From contig UQGL01000006.1 of NCBI GenBank assembly GCA_900540595.1, positions 1 to 64,000 on the forward strand: a stretch of 64,000 bases of DNA, written 5' to 3'. Origin of the DNA: an uncultured Oscillospiraceae bacterium (lineage in GTDB: Bacteria > Bacillota > Clostridia > Oscillospirales > Ruminococcaceae). A program made the translations under genes and the position numbers. Below, piece by piece: positions 34,099 to 44,001 of this stretch. The first letter of the stretch is position 1. The number at the start of each line of letters is the position of its first letter. Below the pieces are notes generated by a model. The model saw only the letters and a program-made list of their open reading frames with translations, searched no databases and was not told the DNA's origin.

Positions 34099-35184
34099 TC
34101 AATATTTGGCCGGATTGGCGGAAAGGTACTTCTTGACCATCAGGGCCACCTTAAAGACGATGGCATCGTCAAAGTTGCGCAAATCAAGGCCGGTCAGCTT
34201 GCGAATTTTTTCCAGACGGTAGACCAGCGTGTTGCGGTGGACAAACAGCCCGCGGCTCGTCTCCGAGACATTCAGGTTGTTTTCAAAGAAGCGCTGGATG
34301 GTGAACAGCGTCTCAGCGTCGAGACTGTCAATGCTCTCCTGCTTAAAGACCTCCCGCAGGAAGGCCTCGCAGAGGGTCGTGGGCAGCTGGTAGATCAGGC
34401 GGGCGATGCCCAGATGGTCATAGCTGATGACCTGACGCTCGGTGTCAAACACCTTGCCGACCTCCATCGCAATCTGTGCCTCCTTAAAGCTGGAGGCCAG
34501 ATCCTTGATGTTGCCGATGGGGGTGCCGATGCCGACCACGGCCTTGATGTAATGGTCGCCCTGCAGCGTATCCACAATGGAGGCAGCCAGCTTTTCCATA
34601 TCGCGGGTGTTGTTGTCCGGCTTGATCTCCTTGACGAGGACGGTATCCGTCTCGCTGATGTTAAAGACGAAGTCCTTCTGCTTGTCCGGGAAAAGCCCGC
34701 TGACAACATCATAGGCGGAGATGTCATTGCCGGAGGTCACGCGGATGAGCAGAACAACGCGCTGTACATCGGAGACAAAGTGCAGCTCACGGGCCTTGGC
34801 GTAGATGTCGCCGGGCAGGATGTTGTCCAGCACGACATTTTTGATGAAGTTTGTCTTGTCGAACTTTTCATCGTGATACTGCTTGATGCTCTGCAGGCTG
34901 ATGGACAGCATGGCGGCAAACTGCTCCGCCGTGGTATCGGTGCCCTCCACAAAGACGGCGTAGTCATTATGCTTGGCGTTGGAGAACTGATGGTAGGCAT
35001 AGCCATCGCGCACAAAGGCATCGCCGGCCGTCTGGCGGACGGTAGCTACGCCCTCGCGCACCTCACCGATCTGCCCCAGTTCGGAGCAGGAAATCACGGT
35101 GCCTGTCTCGTCGATAACGCCGACAACACGGTCCACTGCGTCCTTCATCTGGTACACCACATTCTGGAATACCCTGTTAGCCAT
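34099..35184 (-). CDS. CdaR/PucR-type transcriptional regulator
   Basis: The 361-residue protein has an N-terminal ligand domain typical of CdaR (sugar-diacid recognition, about 1-110), a GGDEF-like middle region (about 130-250) and a C-terminal PucR helix-turn-helix (FFENNLNVSETSRGLFVHRNTLVYRLEKIRKLTGLDLRN). It stands alone with its own terminator and a 247-base upstream gap, so no target is evident. CdaR members often activate sugar-acid use, but sole copies in Clostridia have wider or unknown roles. Confidence 0.85.
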   Translation of the reverse strand: MANRVFQNVVYQMKDAVDRVVGVIDETGTVISCSELGQIGEVREGVATVRQTAGDAFVRDGYAYHQFSNAKHNDYAVFVEGTDTTAEQFAAMLSISLQSIKQYHDEKFDKTNFIKNVVLDNILPGDIYAKARELHFVSDVQRVVLLIRVTSGNDISAYDVVSGLFPDKQKDFVFNISETDTVLVKEIKPDNNTRDMEKLAASIVDTLQGDHYIKAVVGIGTPIGNIKDLASSFKEAQIAMEVGKVFDTERQVISYDHLGIARLIYQLPTTLCEAFLREVFKQESIDSLDAETLFTIQRFFENNLNVSETSRGLFVHRNTLVYRLEKIRKLTGLDLRNFDDAIVFKVALMVKKYLSANPAKY

Positions 35185-35431
35185 AATATGTGACTCCCCT
35201 TTTGCTGTTATTTAGACAGTCTGCACCGGCGTGCAGTGCGGGCTATACATGTTTGGCAAAACTGCCGTTTGGTAATCTGCCCGAAAACCAAATCTTCATA
35301 ATGTATATTTTACACAATTCACTTGGCTTTTGCAACATATTTTCACGAAAATCGCAATATTTTCTTGTACATTTTTCAAATCGAGCAAAAAAATGTACCC
35401 GCCGCAGGGTTTGCGGCAGGTACAGCGTCCG

Positions 35432-36058
35432 TCATTTTGACGATTTTCCGGGTTTTGTCTGGTCAAGCGCGCCTGTGCCGCCCTCGACAACACCGCGGTG
35501 CTGGAATACATAGGTGATGCTGCGGAAGAAAATCTTCAGATCCGCCCAGAAGGTCAGGTGCGCGGCGTACTCGCCGTCATAGCGCGCCTTCACATCAATG
35601 GGCAGCTCATCGCGTCCGTTGACCTGTGCAAGACCCGTCAGACCGGGGCGAATGTCATTGGCGTGTACCTTGTCGCGTGCTTCGATCAGATCATATTGGT
35701 TGTAGAGCGCCGGGCGCGGGCCGATGACGCTCATCTGCCCGGCCAGAATGTTGTAGATCTGGGGCAGCTCATCAAGGCTCGTCTTGCGCAGAAATGCACC
35801 GCTGCGGGTTATGTAGCTGTCGGCATTCTTCAACAGATGGGTCGGCACATCGTGGGGGGTATCTCCGCGCATCGTGCGGAATTTAAGAATGTTAAAATGA
35901 GTTTTGCCCTTGCCGACACGGCGCTGCTTGAAAAAGACCGGCCCCGGAGAATCCGCCTTGATCCACAGCGCAATGATCCCCATTGGAATTGCCAGAAGGA
36001 TCGTGGCGGCCAGTGACAGGATAATATCGAGCAAACGCTTTACATAACGCTGATACAT
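35432..36058 (-). CDS. Undecaprenyl-phosphate sugar phosphotransferase (initiating transferase)
   Basis: This 208-residue bacterial sugar transferase has one membrane helix (DIILSLAATILLAIPMGIIALW) and the catalytic core KFRTMR, TSLDELPQ, NILAGQMSVIGPRP and RPGLTGLAQVNGR. It moves a sugar-1-phosphate onto the lipid carrier and starts glycan assembly. It lies three bases after the nucleotide-sugar dehydratase gene, which likely makes its substrate (UDP-diacetylbacillosamine or a related deoxy-sugar is a common pairing). It is short, lacking the long N-terminal membrane region of WbaP. Confidence 0.9.
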   Translation of the reverse strand: MYQRYVKRLLDIILSLAATILLAIPMGIIALWIKADSPGPVFFKQRRVGKGKTHFNILKFRTMRGDTPHDVPTHLLKNADSYITRSGAFLRKTSLDELPQIYNILAGQMSVIGPRPALYNQYDLIEARDKVHANDIRPGLTGLAQVNGRDELPIDVKARYDGEYAAHLTFWADLKIFFRSITYVFQHRGVVEGGTGALDQTKPGKSSK

Positions 36059-36061
36059 AGG

Positions 36062-38047
36062 TCAGTCCTCCTTGGCAGCGGGCTTGTCCCCCTGCAGCTT
36101 GCGGTTGACTTCTTCTTTTGAGAAGATGGCCGTGTTGCCGGTGGCGGCCACAACGGTATGGTCTGCACGCACACGCCGGTTGGGGTGATAGGTGGGCACC
36201 ATCTCCTGCAGAATGTCAACAACATCGTTATCGTTGTGCCGGGCGGCCGTTTTGAGCGTCTGCAGATCAGTGTAGAATTTTTCAAGGTCGATCTGCATCG
36301 GCGGCGCAATGAAGATCTTGTTGTGGGCCGTCTTGGCCATCTTGTCCTGCTCGGTGTCCATGAGCAGCTCCTCATACAGCTTTTCGCCGGGGCGCAGGCC
36401 GGTGATCTTGACCTGCATGTTGACACCCGGCTCGTAGCCGTAAAAACGGATCAGCCGGTTGGCAAGGTCCATGATCTTGACCGGTTCCCCCATATCCAGC
36501 ACATAAATACTGCCGCCCTTGGCAAGTCCCCCCGCCTGCAGCACCAGCTGCGCAGCCTCGGTGATGGTCATAAAGTAGCGCACAATATCCGGGTGGGTGA
36601 TCGTCACAGGGCCGCCGCGCTTGATCTGCTCCTCAAACAGCGGGATAACACTGCCGTGGCTGCCCAGCACATTGCCGAAGCGCACGGCTACGCAGGTCAT
36701 GTCTGTGCCGCGGGAGAAGGTCTGGATCAGCATTTCACACAGGCGCTTGGTACAGCCCATGACATTGGTGGGGTTGACGGCCTTATCGGTGGAGAGCTGG
36801 ACAAAACGCTCCACACCGTGCTCTGCCGCAGAGGTCAGCAGATTCTTGGTGCCGAATACATTGTTCTTGACGGCCTCGGCGGGGCTGATTTCCATAAGCG
36901 GCACATGCTTGTGGGCCGCAGCGTGAAAGACAACGGACGGATGGTAGGTGTCAAACACCTCATCCAGACGGGCTTTGTCGCGGATCGAGCCGATCAGTGT
37001 GATGACGGGAGCCTCCGGGCCGTACTTGTTTTTCAGCTCTGTCTCAAGCTCGTAGGCACAGTTTTCATAGATGTCGAAGATCAGCAGCCGGCGCGGCTGG
37101 TAGCGCATGATCTGGCGGCAAAGTTCGCTGCCGATGGAGCCGCCGCCGCCCGTGACCAGCACGACCTTGTCATGCAGATATTCCGAGATCTGTGCATTGT
37201 TCAGTTGGATCTCATCGCGGGAGAGAAAGTCGGCTGTGTTCAATTCACGGAAGCCTGCTGCGACAGGGTTGCCGTTCTCATCGACAGCCTGCGGATCGCT
37301 GAGCATCCGCACACGGCAGTGGGTGGAGTTACAGAGGTTGATAATCTCGCTGAGGCGGTCGCCCTTGACGGTGGTGATGGCAATGACGATCTCGAGGATA
37401 TGATATTTGCGCACAAGCTCCGGTATGTCAGAGATTGTGCCGCGCACTGGCACACCCTGCACGCGCAGACCCTTTTTGGTCAGGTCATCGTCCACCAGGC
37501 AGACCGGGTTGCCGAAGCTCTGGTTTTTGTTTTTGCAGAGGTTGACCGCCCATGCACCGGCATTGCCAGCGCCGACGATCAGCAGCGGCGTATCATCCTC
37601 CGGCTTGTTGGCCTTGGTATCCTGCACGGTGCGAAGCAGACGCCACAGGAAGCGCACGCCTGCGATTGCCGCCGTATTGAACACCGCGCCAAAGATCAGC
37701 ACGGCGCCGGAGATCGGGCGGTTGTGGTAGATGAGGTCAAACAGCATGATCAGGCCGGTAGCCAGGCCTGACAGGCAGGTCAGGCGGGCAAGGTCCCGCA
37801 TACCGGCATATTCCCACATGATCTCATACAGGCCGCCGAACCAGAATACGATCATATAGATCGGCAGCACATACAGCAGCATGGGAGCCATGGCGCGCAC
37901 GATCTCTACGCGGCGGTAGGCATCGCCGCTGTCAAAGCGGAGCATTACGGCCAGCCAGTAGCATACTACGATAAGCCCGCAGTCCAGCAGCATCAAGGCG
38001 ATGCGGCGCGGCAGACCCTTAATGATTTGTTTGGAATCCTGTTGCAT
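36062..38047 (-). CDS. Membrane nucleotide-sugar 4,6-dehydratase (CapD/PglF-like)
   Basis: The 661-residue protein has four N-terminal helices (about 15-125) and a CoA-binding-like Rossmann domain (about 145-270). The SDR dehydratase domain has cofactor loop TGGGGSIGSELCRQI (about 298) and a substrate region with STDKAVNPTNVMGCTKR, where Met replaces the Tyr-like catalytic residue as in CapD/PglF enzymes. It converts UDP-GlcNAc to the 4-keto-6-deoxy sugar. It is co-transcribed with the initiating transferase. Confidence 0.92.
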   Translation of the reverse strand: MQQDSKQIIKGLPRRIALMLLDCGLIVVCYWLAVMLRFDSGDAYRRVEIVRAMAPMLLYVLPIYMIVFWFGGLYEIMWEYAGMRDLARLTCLSGLATGLIMLFDLIYHNRPISGAVLIFGAVFNTAAIAGVRFLWRLLRTVQDTKANKPEDDTPLLIVGAGNAGAWAVNLCKNKNQSFGNPVCLVDDDLTKKGLRVQGVPVRGTISDIPELVRKYHILEIVIAITTVKGDRLSEIINLCNSTHCRVRMLSDPQAVDENGNPVAAGFRELNTADFLSRDEIQLNNAQISEYLHDKVVLVTGGGGSIGSELCRQIMRYQPRRLLIFDIYENCAYELETELKNKYGPEAPVITLIGSIRDKARLDEVFDTYHPSVVFHAAAHKHVPLMEISPAEAVKNNVFGTKNLLTSAAEHGVERFVQLSTDKAVNPTNVMGCTKRLCEMLIQTFSRGTDMTCVAVRFGNVLGSHGSVIPLFEEQIKRGGPVTITHPDIVRYFMTITEAAQLVLQAGGLAKGGSIYVLDMGEPVKIMDLANRLIRFYGYEPGVNMQVKITGLRPGEKLYEELLMDTEQDKMAKTAHNKIFIAPPMQIDLEKFYTDLQTLKTAARHNDNDVVDILQEMVPTYHPNRRVRADHTVVAATGNTAIFSKEEVNRKLQGDKPAAKED

Positions 38048-38152
38048 CTGTTTCGTCCTTTACCAAAGTTCTATTTCTCTATACCAAAGGGGGCCCGGTT
38101 GAACGGTACCCCTGCTAAATGCAGCCATATAAAAGTATTATAACACACAAAT

Positions 38153-38189
38153 GCCCCGTTTGTCCTACTTTTGCAGTGACAAACGGGGC
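38153..38189 (-). terminator. Terminator of glmS
   Basis: A 12-bp perfect stem (GCCCCGTTTGTC 38153-38164 with 38178-38189) is followed on the minus strand by a U-rich run. It lies between glmS and the CapD-like gene. Confidence 0.85.
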
Positions 38190-38239
38190 TAATATTATAT
38201 AAAATTTACCAGTGATTTTTAGTAAAACAGACGAAGCTT

Positions 38240-40081
38240 TTATTCGACCGTCACACTCTTGGCAAGGTTGCGGGGCTTATCGACATCCAGACCCTTGGCG
38301 CAGCTGACATAGTAGGCCAGAAGCTGCAGCGGAATGACAGACAGGCTGGTGGCAAAATGCGGGTCGGTTTTGGGGACATAGACCGTGAAGCCGGCCGTGT
38401 CCTCGATGCTGTAGTTGCCGTAGGTGGTCAAACCCATCAGGAAGGCGCCGCGGCTCTTGACCTCAACCATGTTGGAAACACTCTTTTCAAACAGGTCCGG
38501 TTGGGTCAGGATGCCGACCACAAGGGTACCGTTCTCGACCAGTGAGATCGGGCCATGCTTCATCTCGCCTGCGGCGAAGGCCTCGGAGTGGATATAGCTG
38601 ATCTCCTTGAATTTCAGGCTGCCCTCCAGCGCAACGGCGTAGTCAAGGCCGCGGCCGATGAAGAAGGCGTCCTTGGCGTTGGCATATTTGCTGGCAAACC
38701 ACTGGATGCGCTCCTTATCTGCCAGCGTCTTTTCAATCTTCTCCGGCAGGGCTTCCAGCTCTGCGACCAGCTGCTCATACTGGCCGTCAGCCAGTGTGCC
38801 GCGCACCCGGGCAAACTCAGTGGCCAACAGGTAGCAGGCTGCCAGCTGGGTGCTGTAAGCCTTGGTGGTGGCCACCGAGATCTCCGGCCCGGCCCAGGTA
38901 TACATGGTTGCATCTGCCTCGCGGGCGATGCTGGAGCCGACTACATTCACGATGCCAATGGTGCGCACGCCGCGCTCCTTGCACAGACGCAGTGCCGCCA
39001 GCGTATCGGCGGTCTCACCGCTCTGGCTGATGACCATGGCAAGAGATTCCTTCTCAAGCACGGGGTCACGGTAGCGGAACTCACTGGCGACATCGACCTC
39101 GACCGGGATGCGGGCCAGACTTTCAAACACATAGCGCGCTGCCATGCCCACATGATAGGCCGAGCCGCAGCCGATGATATACAGACGGCGCACATTCTTG
39201 ATTGCGTCCTCGTCCAGCGCCAGCTCAGACAGGTCGATTTTGCCGTCCTTCAGGCGCGGAGAGATCGTGTCGCGCACGGCCGCAGGCTGTTCATTGATCT
39301 CCTTCATCATGAAATGCTCATAGCCGCCTTTTTCGGCAGCCTCGGCATCCCATTCGATGGTTGTGGACTCGCGGGTGATGGGCTCCTTGTCGATGTTGAA
39401 GAATTCGATGGAGTCCGGGGTCAGGCGTGCGATCTCGAGATTGTCAATGTAGTAGACCGTGCGGGTGTACTTGAGCAGTGCAGGCACATCGGAGGCGATG
39501 ATGGCACCGTCCTCACATTGGCCAACGATGAGCGGGCTGTCCTTGCGCACGGCATAGATGACACCGGGCTCATCGGCAAAAAGCACGCCCAGCGCATAGG
39601 AGCCGCGTACATGCAGCATCATGCGGGTGATGGCATCCAGCGCGTTGCCTGCAGATTCGCCGGTGTAGTAGTAGTCCAGCAGCTGTGCCACGACCTCGGT
39701 GTCGGTCTGAGAGACAAAGGTAAAGCCTTTGTTGAGCAGACGGTCCTTGATCTCCTGATAGTTTTCAATGATGCCGTTGTGCACCACGGCGATCTTCTGG
39801 TCACGGGAATAATGCGGGTGCGCGTTGACCACAGACGGCTCCCCGTGGGTGGCCCAACGGGTGTGGCCGATGCCGCAGCTGCCGTGTACAGCATTGCCGC
39901 CGTCCGTCATCTCGCTTAAAACCTTCAGGCGGCCCTTTGCCTTTACGACCTCGATTTTGCCTGCGGCGTTCTGCACCGCGATGCCGGCCGAGTCATAACC
40001 GCGGTATTCAAGCTTGGACAGACCGTCCAGCAGAATAGGTGCAGCCTGTGCTGCACCGGTAAAGCCTACGATTCCGCACAT
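38240..40081 (-). CDS. glmS: Glutamine-fructose-6-phosphate aminotransferase
   Basis: The 613-residue enzyme makes glucosamine-6-phosphate, entry to UDP-GlcNAc for wall and glycans. The N-terminal glutaminase starts MCGIVGFTG with the nucleophile Cys2. Two SIS isomerase domains follow (SQSGETADT loop and a second near GRGLDYAVALEGSLK), ending in KSVTVE. No glmS ribozyme is evident in its short leader. It has its own promoter and terminator. Confidence 0.96.
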   Translation of the reverse strand: MCGIVGFTGAAQAAPILLDGLSKLEYRGYDSAGIAVQNAAGKIEVVKAKGRLKVLSEMTDGGNAVHGSCGIGHTRWATHGEPSVVNAHPHYSRDQKIAVVHNGIIENYQEIKDRLLNKGFTFVSQTDTEVVAQLLDYYYTGESAGNALDAITRMMLHVRGSYALGVLFADEPGVIYAVRKDSPLIVGQCEDGAIIASDVPALLKYTRTVYYIDNLEIARLTPDSIEFFNIDKEPITRESTTIEWDAEAAEKGGYEHFMMKEINEQPAAVRDTISPRLKDGKIDLSELALDEDAIKNVRRLYIIGCGSAYHVGMAARYVFESLARIPVEVDVASEFRYRDPVLEKESLAMVISQSGETADTLAALRLCKERGVRTIGIVNVVGSSIAREADATMYTWAGPEISVATTKAYSTQLAACYLLATEFARVRGTLADGQYEQLVAELEALPEKIEKTLADKERIQWFASKYANAKDAFFIGRGLDYAVALEGSLKFKEISYIHSEAFAAGEMKHGPISLVENGTLVVGILTQPDLFEKSVSNMVEVKSRGAFLMGLTTYGNYSIEDTAGFTVYVPKTDPHFATSLSVIPLQLLAYYVSCAKGLDVDKPRNLAKSVTVE

Positions 40082-40157
40082 AACAGGTATCCTCCTTTAT
40101 GCAGTTGTTCAGTATAACCTTCCCACTTTAACGGGCAAAAGTAAAAAATACTTGTAT

Positions 40158-40186
40158 AGTATATTCCTTTTTGCACAAAATGTCTA
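40158..40186 (-). promoter_or_regulatory. Promoter of glmS
   Basis: On the minus strand TAGACA (40186-40181) and TATACT (40163-40158) are 17 bases apart, giving a leader of about 70 bases before glmS. Confidence 0.75.
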
Positions 40187-40231
40187 CTGTTTGGCCTAAA
40201 TTTGCTATACTGTATGCCACACAAAAACAAT

Positions 40232-40263
40232 GCGGGCGGCCGTCAAGGGCTACGGCCGCCCGC
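40232..40263 (-). terminator. Hairpin terminator after sortase
   Basis: A perfect 12-bp GC-rich stem (GCGGGCGGCCGT 40232-40243 with 40252-40263) is followed on the minus strand by TTGTTTTTGTG. It is 220 bases past the sortase stop. Confidence 0.8.
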
Positions 40264-40482
40264 TGCGCGGATTCTCCTTTTCCCGTTTCTTACACCATAT
40301 AAGACCGAATCAAAAGTATCGCGCATTGGATAGCGTACCATATCCGGCGAAGAATAGCAAGTATAAAACGGAATTTTTCCTGCTTTTTGTGCTGCTTACA
40401 AAAGATTATTAAGTTTGTACTGCCATTGCTTTGAAAAATTAGGGTGTATCGTCCCTGCTTCCATTCGTGCGGTATCCCCCTT

Positions 40483-41364
40483 TCAGGAGACACGACGCGC
40501 CACAACCACATAGCGCCCATTAGCGGACGAATACTCACAGGTTGAAAGGGTCAGCAGCTGCTCCCCGTAAGCCGGGCGGATGCCGCTGTCCACATCACTG
40601 CGGGACAGAACCTCCTCCACATAGGCATCGTAGGTCTGCGCGTCCATATCAATATACTGATTATAGACAAACGAGGTGTCGTTTACAACATCAATGGCGA
40701 ACGCGCCAAATACCTCGTATTTTGCATCTCCGTACACGGTGTCAAACTCAATGTAGGGATGCTCCTGATAATAGCTGGCCTTTTTATACTCGGTCAGGCA
40801 GCCAAAGATCGCGCCGGTCTTCATATTGTGTCCGTAGATGACAAGGTTATCACTCTCAGCATTGGCACCCAGCGTTGTGTTTTCGTCAAGGTACGGCACA
40901 CCGTAGATGCTGTAGCTCTTGTCAAAGTCGTGACGAAGATAGAAATCCTTATTGTTTGGCGCGTACATAACCGGGAAATCCAACTCTGTGCCATCGATCG
41001 AGAGCCACCCGATGAAATCGCTGTTCTTATTGCGCAGGGCGGCAAACTTGGCTCCGTTGGGGTTGACGCTCTCCCCGGACGGCTGCGGTTCGACAGATGT
41101 GTCGATCATAGACTGCAGCTCGGCAAACTCGTTTTCTGTCCTGCGGTCATCCGCAAAGCGCTTGACAAGCAGCCCGGCACTGACCAGAAAAACAACGCCG
41201 AAAAAGAGCATGGCCAGCGTGTAGGCAAGGCTGCCGCGCTTTTTCTCGGGGCCAGCAGGTGCAGTCGGGGCAAAGTCTGTATCGTTGTCCTGATCGTAAA
41301 GGGCCGCGTGGGGCGCGGCGGGCGGCTCTTGCGGTGCAAGGTCGCTGCGACGGATTTTTGCCAT
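40483..41364 (-). CDS. Class B sortase
   Basis: This 293-residue transpeptidase has a cytosolic head, one membrane helix (about 47-68) and the sortase fold. Catalytic residues are His179 (IYGHNMKTG), Cys276 (LSTCEYSS) and Arg290 (VVVARRVS). It cuts surface proteins at a sorting motif and joins them to peptidoglycan. GGGAGA eight bases upstream fixes the ATG at 41364. No protein in this window ends in a sorting signal, so its substrates lie elsewhere. Confidence 0.92.
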   Translation of the reverse strand: MAKIRRSDLAPQEPPAAPHAALYDQDNDTDFAPTAPAGPEKKRGSLAYTLAMLFFGVVFLVSAGLLVKRFADDRRTENEFAELQSMIDTSVEPQPSGESVNPNGAKFAALRNKNSDFIGWLSIDGTELDFPVMYAPNNKDFYLRHDFDKSYSIYGVPYLDENTTLGANAESDNLVIYGHNMKTGAIFGCLTEYKKASYYQEHPYIEFDTVYGDAKYEVFGAFAIDVVNDTSFVYNQYIDMDAQTYDAYVEEVLSRSDVDSGIRPAYGEQLLTLSTCEYSSANGRYVVVARRVS

Positions 41365-41504
41365 AGTGATTCTCCCTGTCTGAATGTCAAGTCTAGGTTT
41401 ACTATACGATGCTGCAGAAGAAAATGCAAGAGGATACGGGCGAAAAATCGGCCTCGAAATTGTAAAGCCAGATGAAGATAGCGCTTCCACAGAAAACGCT
41501 GCAA

Positions 41505-41543
41505 AAAGTGCTGCTGCACCAGAATCAGATGCAGCAGCACTTT
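41505..41543 (-). terminator. Terminator of pheST
   Basis: A perfect 14-bp stem (41505-41518 with 41530-41543) lies 15 bases after pheT. The minus-strand flank is T-rich. Confidence 0.85.
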
Positions 41544-41558
41544 ATTTACGCAAAAGGA

Positions 41559-43982
41559 TCACTCGCGGATCTCAATGCCCAGCTTGAATTTAAGGTTGCC
41601 GAGAATCTTCTTGACGAAGCGGTCAATCTCCTCAGGCGTCAGGGGCTTGGCGTCCGGCTGGAAGGAGAGGCTGAACGCCATGCTCTTTTTGCCCGCACCC
41701 AGCTTTTCACCGCGGTAGATGTCAAACAGCTCGACCTTGACAAGCTGCTTGCAGGCGCGCTGCATCTCGCATACGAGAGTGCCGCACTCCATGCTTTCGG
41801 GGGCTACAAGCGCCAGATCGCGCTGTACCGGGGCCAGCGCAGGGATGGGCTGGTAGTGGATGGCGGCGGGCACCAGCGCGTGGAAGGCCACCCAGTCGAT
41901 CTCGCCCAGATAGATGTTCAGGTTGCCGCGGCTATCCTTGGGCAGCTTGAGCTCGGCGGTGACATCGTTGGCCAGCTTGCCGAAAACGCCGACACGCTCC
42001 CCCTTGCAGAGGATATAGGCGGCGATGCCGGGATGCAGCCATGCAACATCGGCCGCACGCGCAACGGTCAGCTCGACACCGAATGCTGCGCCGAAGCTTT
42101 CGACCGCGCCCTTAACGGCAAAGAAGTCCTCCTCGCTGCCCCATGCGGCAAAGCCAAGATGCAGGCGTTCCTCCGGCAGCTCGGTGATGGGCTGCTGCTT
42201 CGGAATGTAGATGTTGGACATCTCGAAAAGGCGGCCCTCGGCATTGCCCTTGCGCAGGTTGTCAACGACCACATTCAGCAGGGACGGTGCCAGCAGCGGG
42301 CGCATGATGGTCAGATGAGAGGAGATCGGGTTCAGAATACGGATGACATTGCGCTCGGGGGCATCAGCAGCAATGTGCAGCATATCCAGATCGGCATCAG
42401 CGTAGAAGGCCAGTGTTTCTGCCTCATAGAAGCCCTGCGCACACATGGTACGCTTGGCCTTGGCCTGTGCCTTCTGCTCCGCCGTCAGACCGCCGGTGGT
42501 GACGGTGGCAGCCTTCAGGAAGGTAGGCACGATATGCTCATAGCCGTACTCGCGGATGACCTCCTCGGCAAGGTCGGGCTCGCCGACCTCGATGTCCTCG
42601 CGCCAGCGGGGCGCAACGACCTGCATCGTGTCGCCGTCCGCCGCAAGCTTGACCTCAAACTGCAGGCGGTTCAGGATGTCGAGAATGGCGTCAGTCGGAA
42701 CGGTGATGCCCAAAATCGCGTTGATGCCGCTGACCTTGGCAGTGAAATGCTTACCCTCACGCGGGGCACCGGCCGAGCAGTCGAAATGGGTGGCGGTGAC
42801 CTCGCCGCAGCCCAGCTCCTGAATCAGATGCAGGGCGCGGGCCATGCCCAGCTCGGTCGTATACTCCGAGATGCCCTTTTCGTAGTGGCTGGAGGCATCG
42901 GTGCTCTGGCCCAGACCGCGGGCAGTCTTGCGGATGTTGTCGCGGGCGAACTTGGCGCTCTCAAACAGCAGTTGGGTCGTGGTGCTCTTGATCTCGCTGT
43001 TCAGCCCGCCCATGACGCCGGCCAGCGCGACCGGCTTGGAGCCGTCGCAGATGACGAGGTTGTTGGGCGTCAGGGTGAACTCCTTCTCATCGAGCGTTGT
43101 GATCTTCTCGCCGTCCTTAGCGCGGCGGACGAGGATCTGGCAGCTATCCAGCGTGTCCATGTCAAAGGCGTGCATCGGCTGGCCGATTTCCAGCATGACA
43201 TAGTTGGTAATATCGACTACATTGTCGATGCTGCGCAGGCCGCACAGGGCCAGCTGACGGCGCATCCAGCGCGGGGACTCGCCCGGTGTGATGTTGCGTA
43301 CATAGTGGCCGATATAGCGCGGGCAGAGATCCTCCGCCTCAACGCGGATGGAGAGGCGCGGCTCGGTGTAATCGCTGACGGTGTAGTCGGTGGCGGGCAT
43401 TTTGAGAGGCTTTTTCAGAACAGCTGCAACCTCGCGGGCAATGCCCAGCACGCTCTGGCAGTCGGCGCGGTTGGCGGTGATAGAGATGTCAAAGATATAA
43501 TCGTTGAGTCCCACAACCTCCTGAATCGGCGTGCCGGGAACGGTGTCCTTCGGCAGGTCGAGCAGACCGTAGACCTCAGAGCCGGGGTAAAGATCATCGT
43601 TCAGACCCAGTTCCTCACCGCTGCAGAGCATACCGTTGGACTCAATGCCCATCAGGGGCTTGGCCTTGATGGTGATGCCTCCGGGCAGCGTGGAGCCGTC
43701 CAGCGCGGCGGCGGTGTGCATACCCGCGTAAACGTTGGGCGCACCGGTGGAAATTTGAATATCGTGGCCATAGTCACCGCAGTCCACCTTGCAGATGTGC
43801 AGATGCGTTCCCTCCTGCGGGACGCACTCGGTCACAACACCGACAACGACCTTGGAGATCTCACCGCCGAGGTCGATCAGCTCCTCGACCTCAAAGCCGC
43901 AGCCGAAGAGCTTATCCTCCAGCTCCTGCGCGGTGACATCAATGTCAACATATTGCTTTAACCAGCTGAATGGTACTTTCAT
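41559..43982 (-). CDS. pheT: Phenylalanine-tRNA ligase beta subunit
   Basis: The full-length 807-residue subunit begins MKVPFSWLKQYVDI. It has the EMAP-like tRNA-binding domain (about 40-150), B3/B4 editing domain (about 210-385), B5, a catalytic-like core and the C-terminal ferredoxin-fold anticodon-binding domain (ending FKLGIEIRE). It follows pheS after 19 bases and is under the same T-box. Confidence 0.96.
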   Translation of the reverse strand: MKVPFSWLKQYVDIDVTAQELEDKLFGCGFEVEELIDLGGEISKVVVGVVTECVPQEGTHLHICKVDCGDYGHDIQISTGAPNVYAGMHTAAALDGSTLPGGITIKAKPLMGIESNGMLCSGEELGLNDDLYPGSEVYGLLDLPKDTVPGTPIQEVVGLNDYIFDISITANRADCQSVLGIAREVAAVLKKPLKMPATDYTVSDYTEPRLSIRVEAEDLCPRYIGHYVRNITPGESPRWMRRQLALCGLRSIDNVVDITNYVMLEIGQPMHAFDMDTLDSCQILVRRAKDGEKITTLDEKEFTLTPNNLVICDGSKPVALAGVMGGLNSEIKSTTTQLLFESAKFARDNIRKTARGLGQSTDASSHYEKGISEYTTELGMARALHLIQELGCGEVTATHFDCSAGAPREGKHFTAKVSGINAILGITVPTDAILDILNRLQFEVKLAADGDTMQVVAPRWREDIEVGEPDLAEEVIREYGYEHIVPTFLKAATVTTGGLTAEQKAQAKAKRTMCAQGFYEAETLAFYADADLDMLHIAADAPERNVIRILNPISSHLTIMRPLLAPSLLNVVVDNLRKGNAEGRLFEMSNIYIPKQQPITELPEERLHLGFAAWGSEEDFFAVKGAVESFGAAFGVELTVARAADVAWLHPGIAAYILCKGERVGVFGKLANDVTAELKLPKDSRGNLNIYLGEIDWVAFHALVPAAIHYQPIPALAPVQRDLALVAPESMECGTLVCEMQRACKQLVKVELFDIYRGEKLGAGKKSMAFSLSFQPDAKPLTPEEIDRFVKKILGNLKFKLGIEIRE

Positions 43983-44001
43983 ACTCTGTACTCCTCCCCT
44001 G

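Larger units (their letters stand above)
40082..40482. other. 401-base gap between glmS and sortase
   Basis: It holds the glmS promoter (40158-40186) and a strong hairpin (40232-40263). The 219 bases at 40264-40482 are an AT-rich 3' region after the sortase gene, in which I see no credible gene or RNA. Confidence 0.6.

Noticed and set aside
40082..40157. glmS ribozyme
   Set aside because: The leader is only about 70 bases and shows no conserved ribozyme core.
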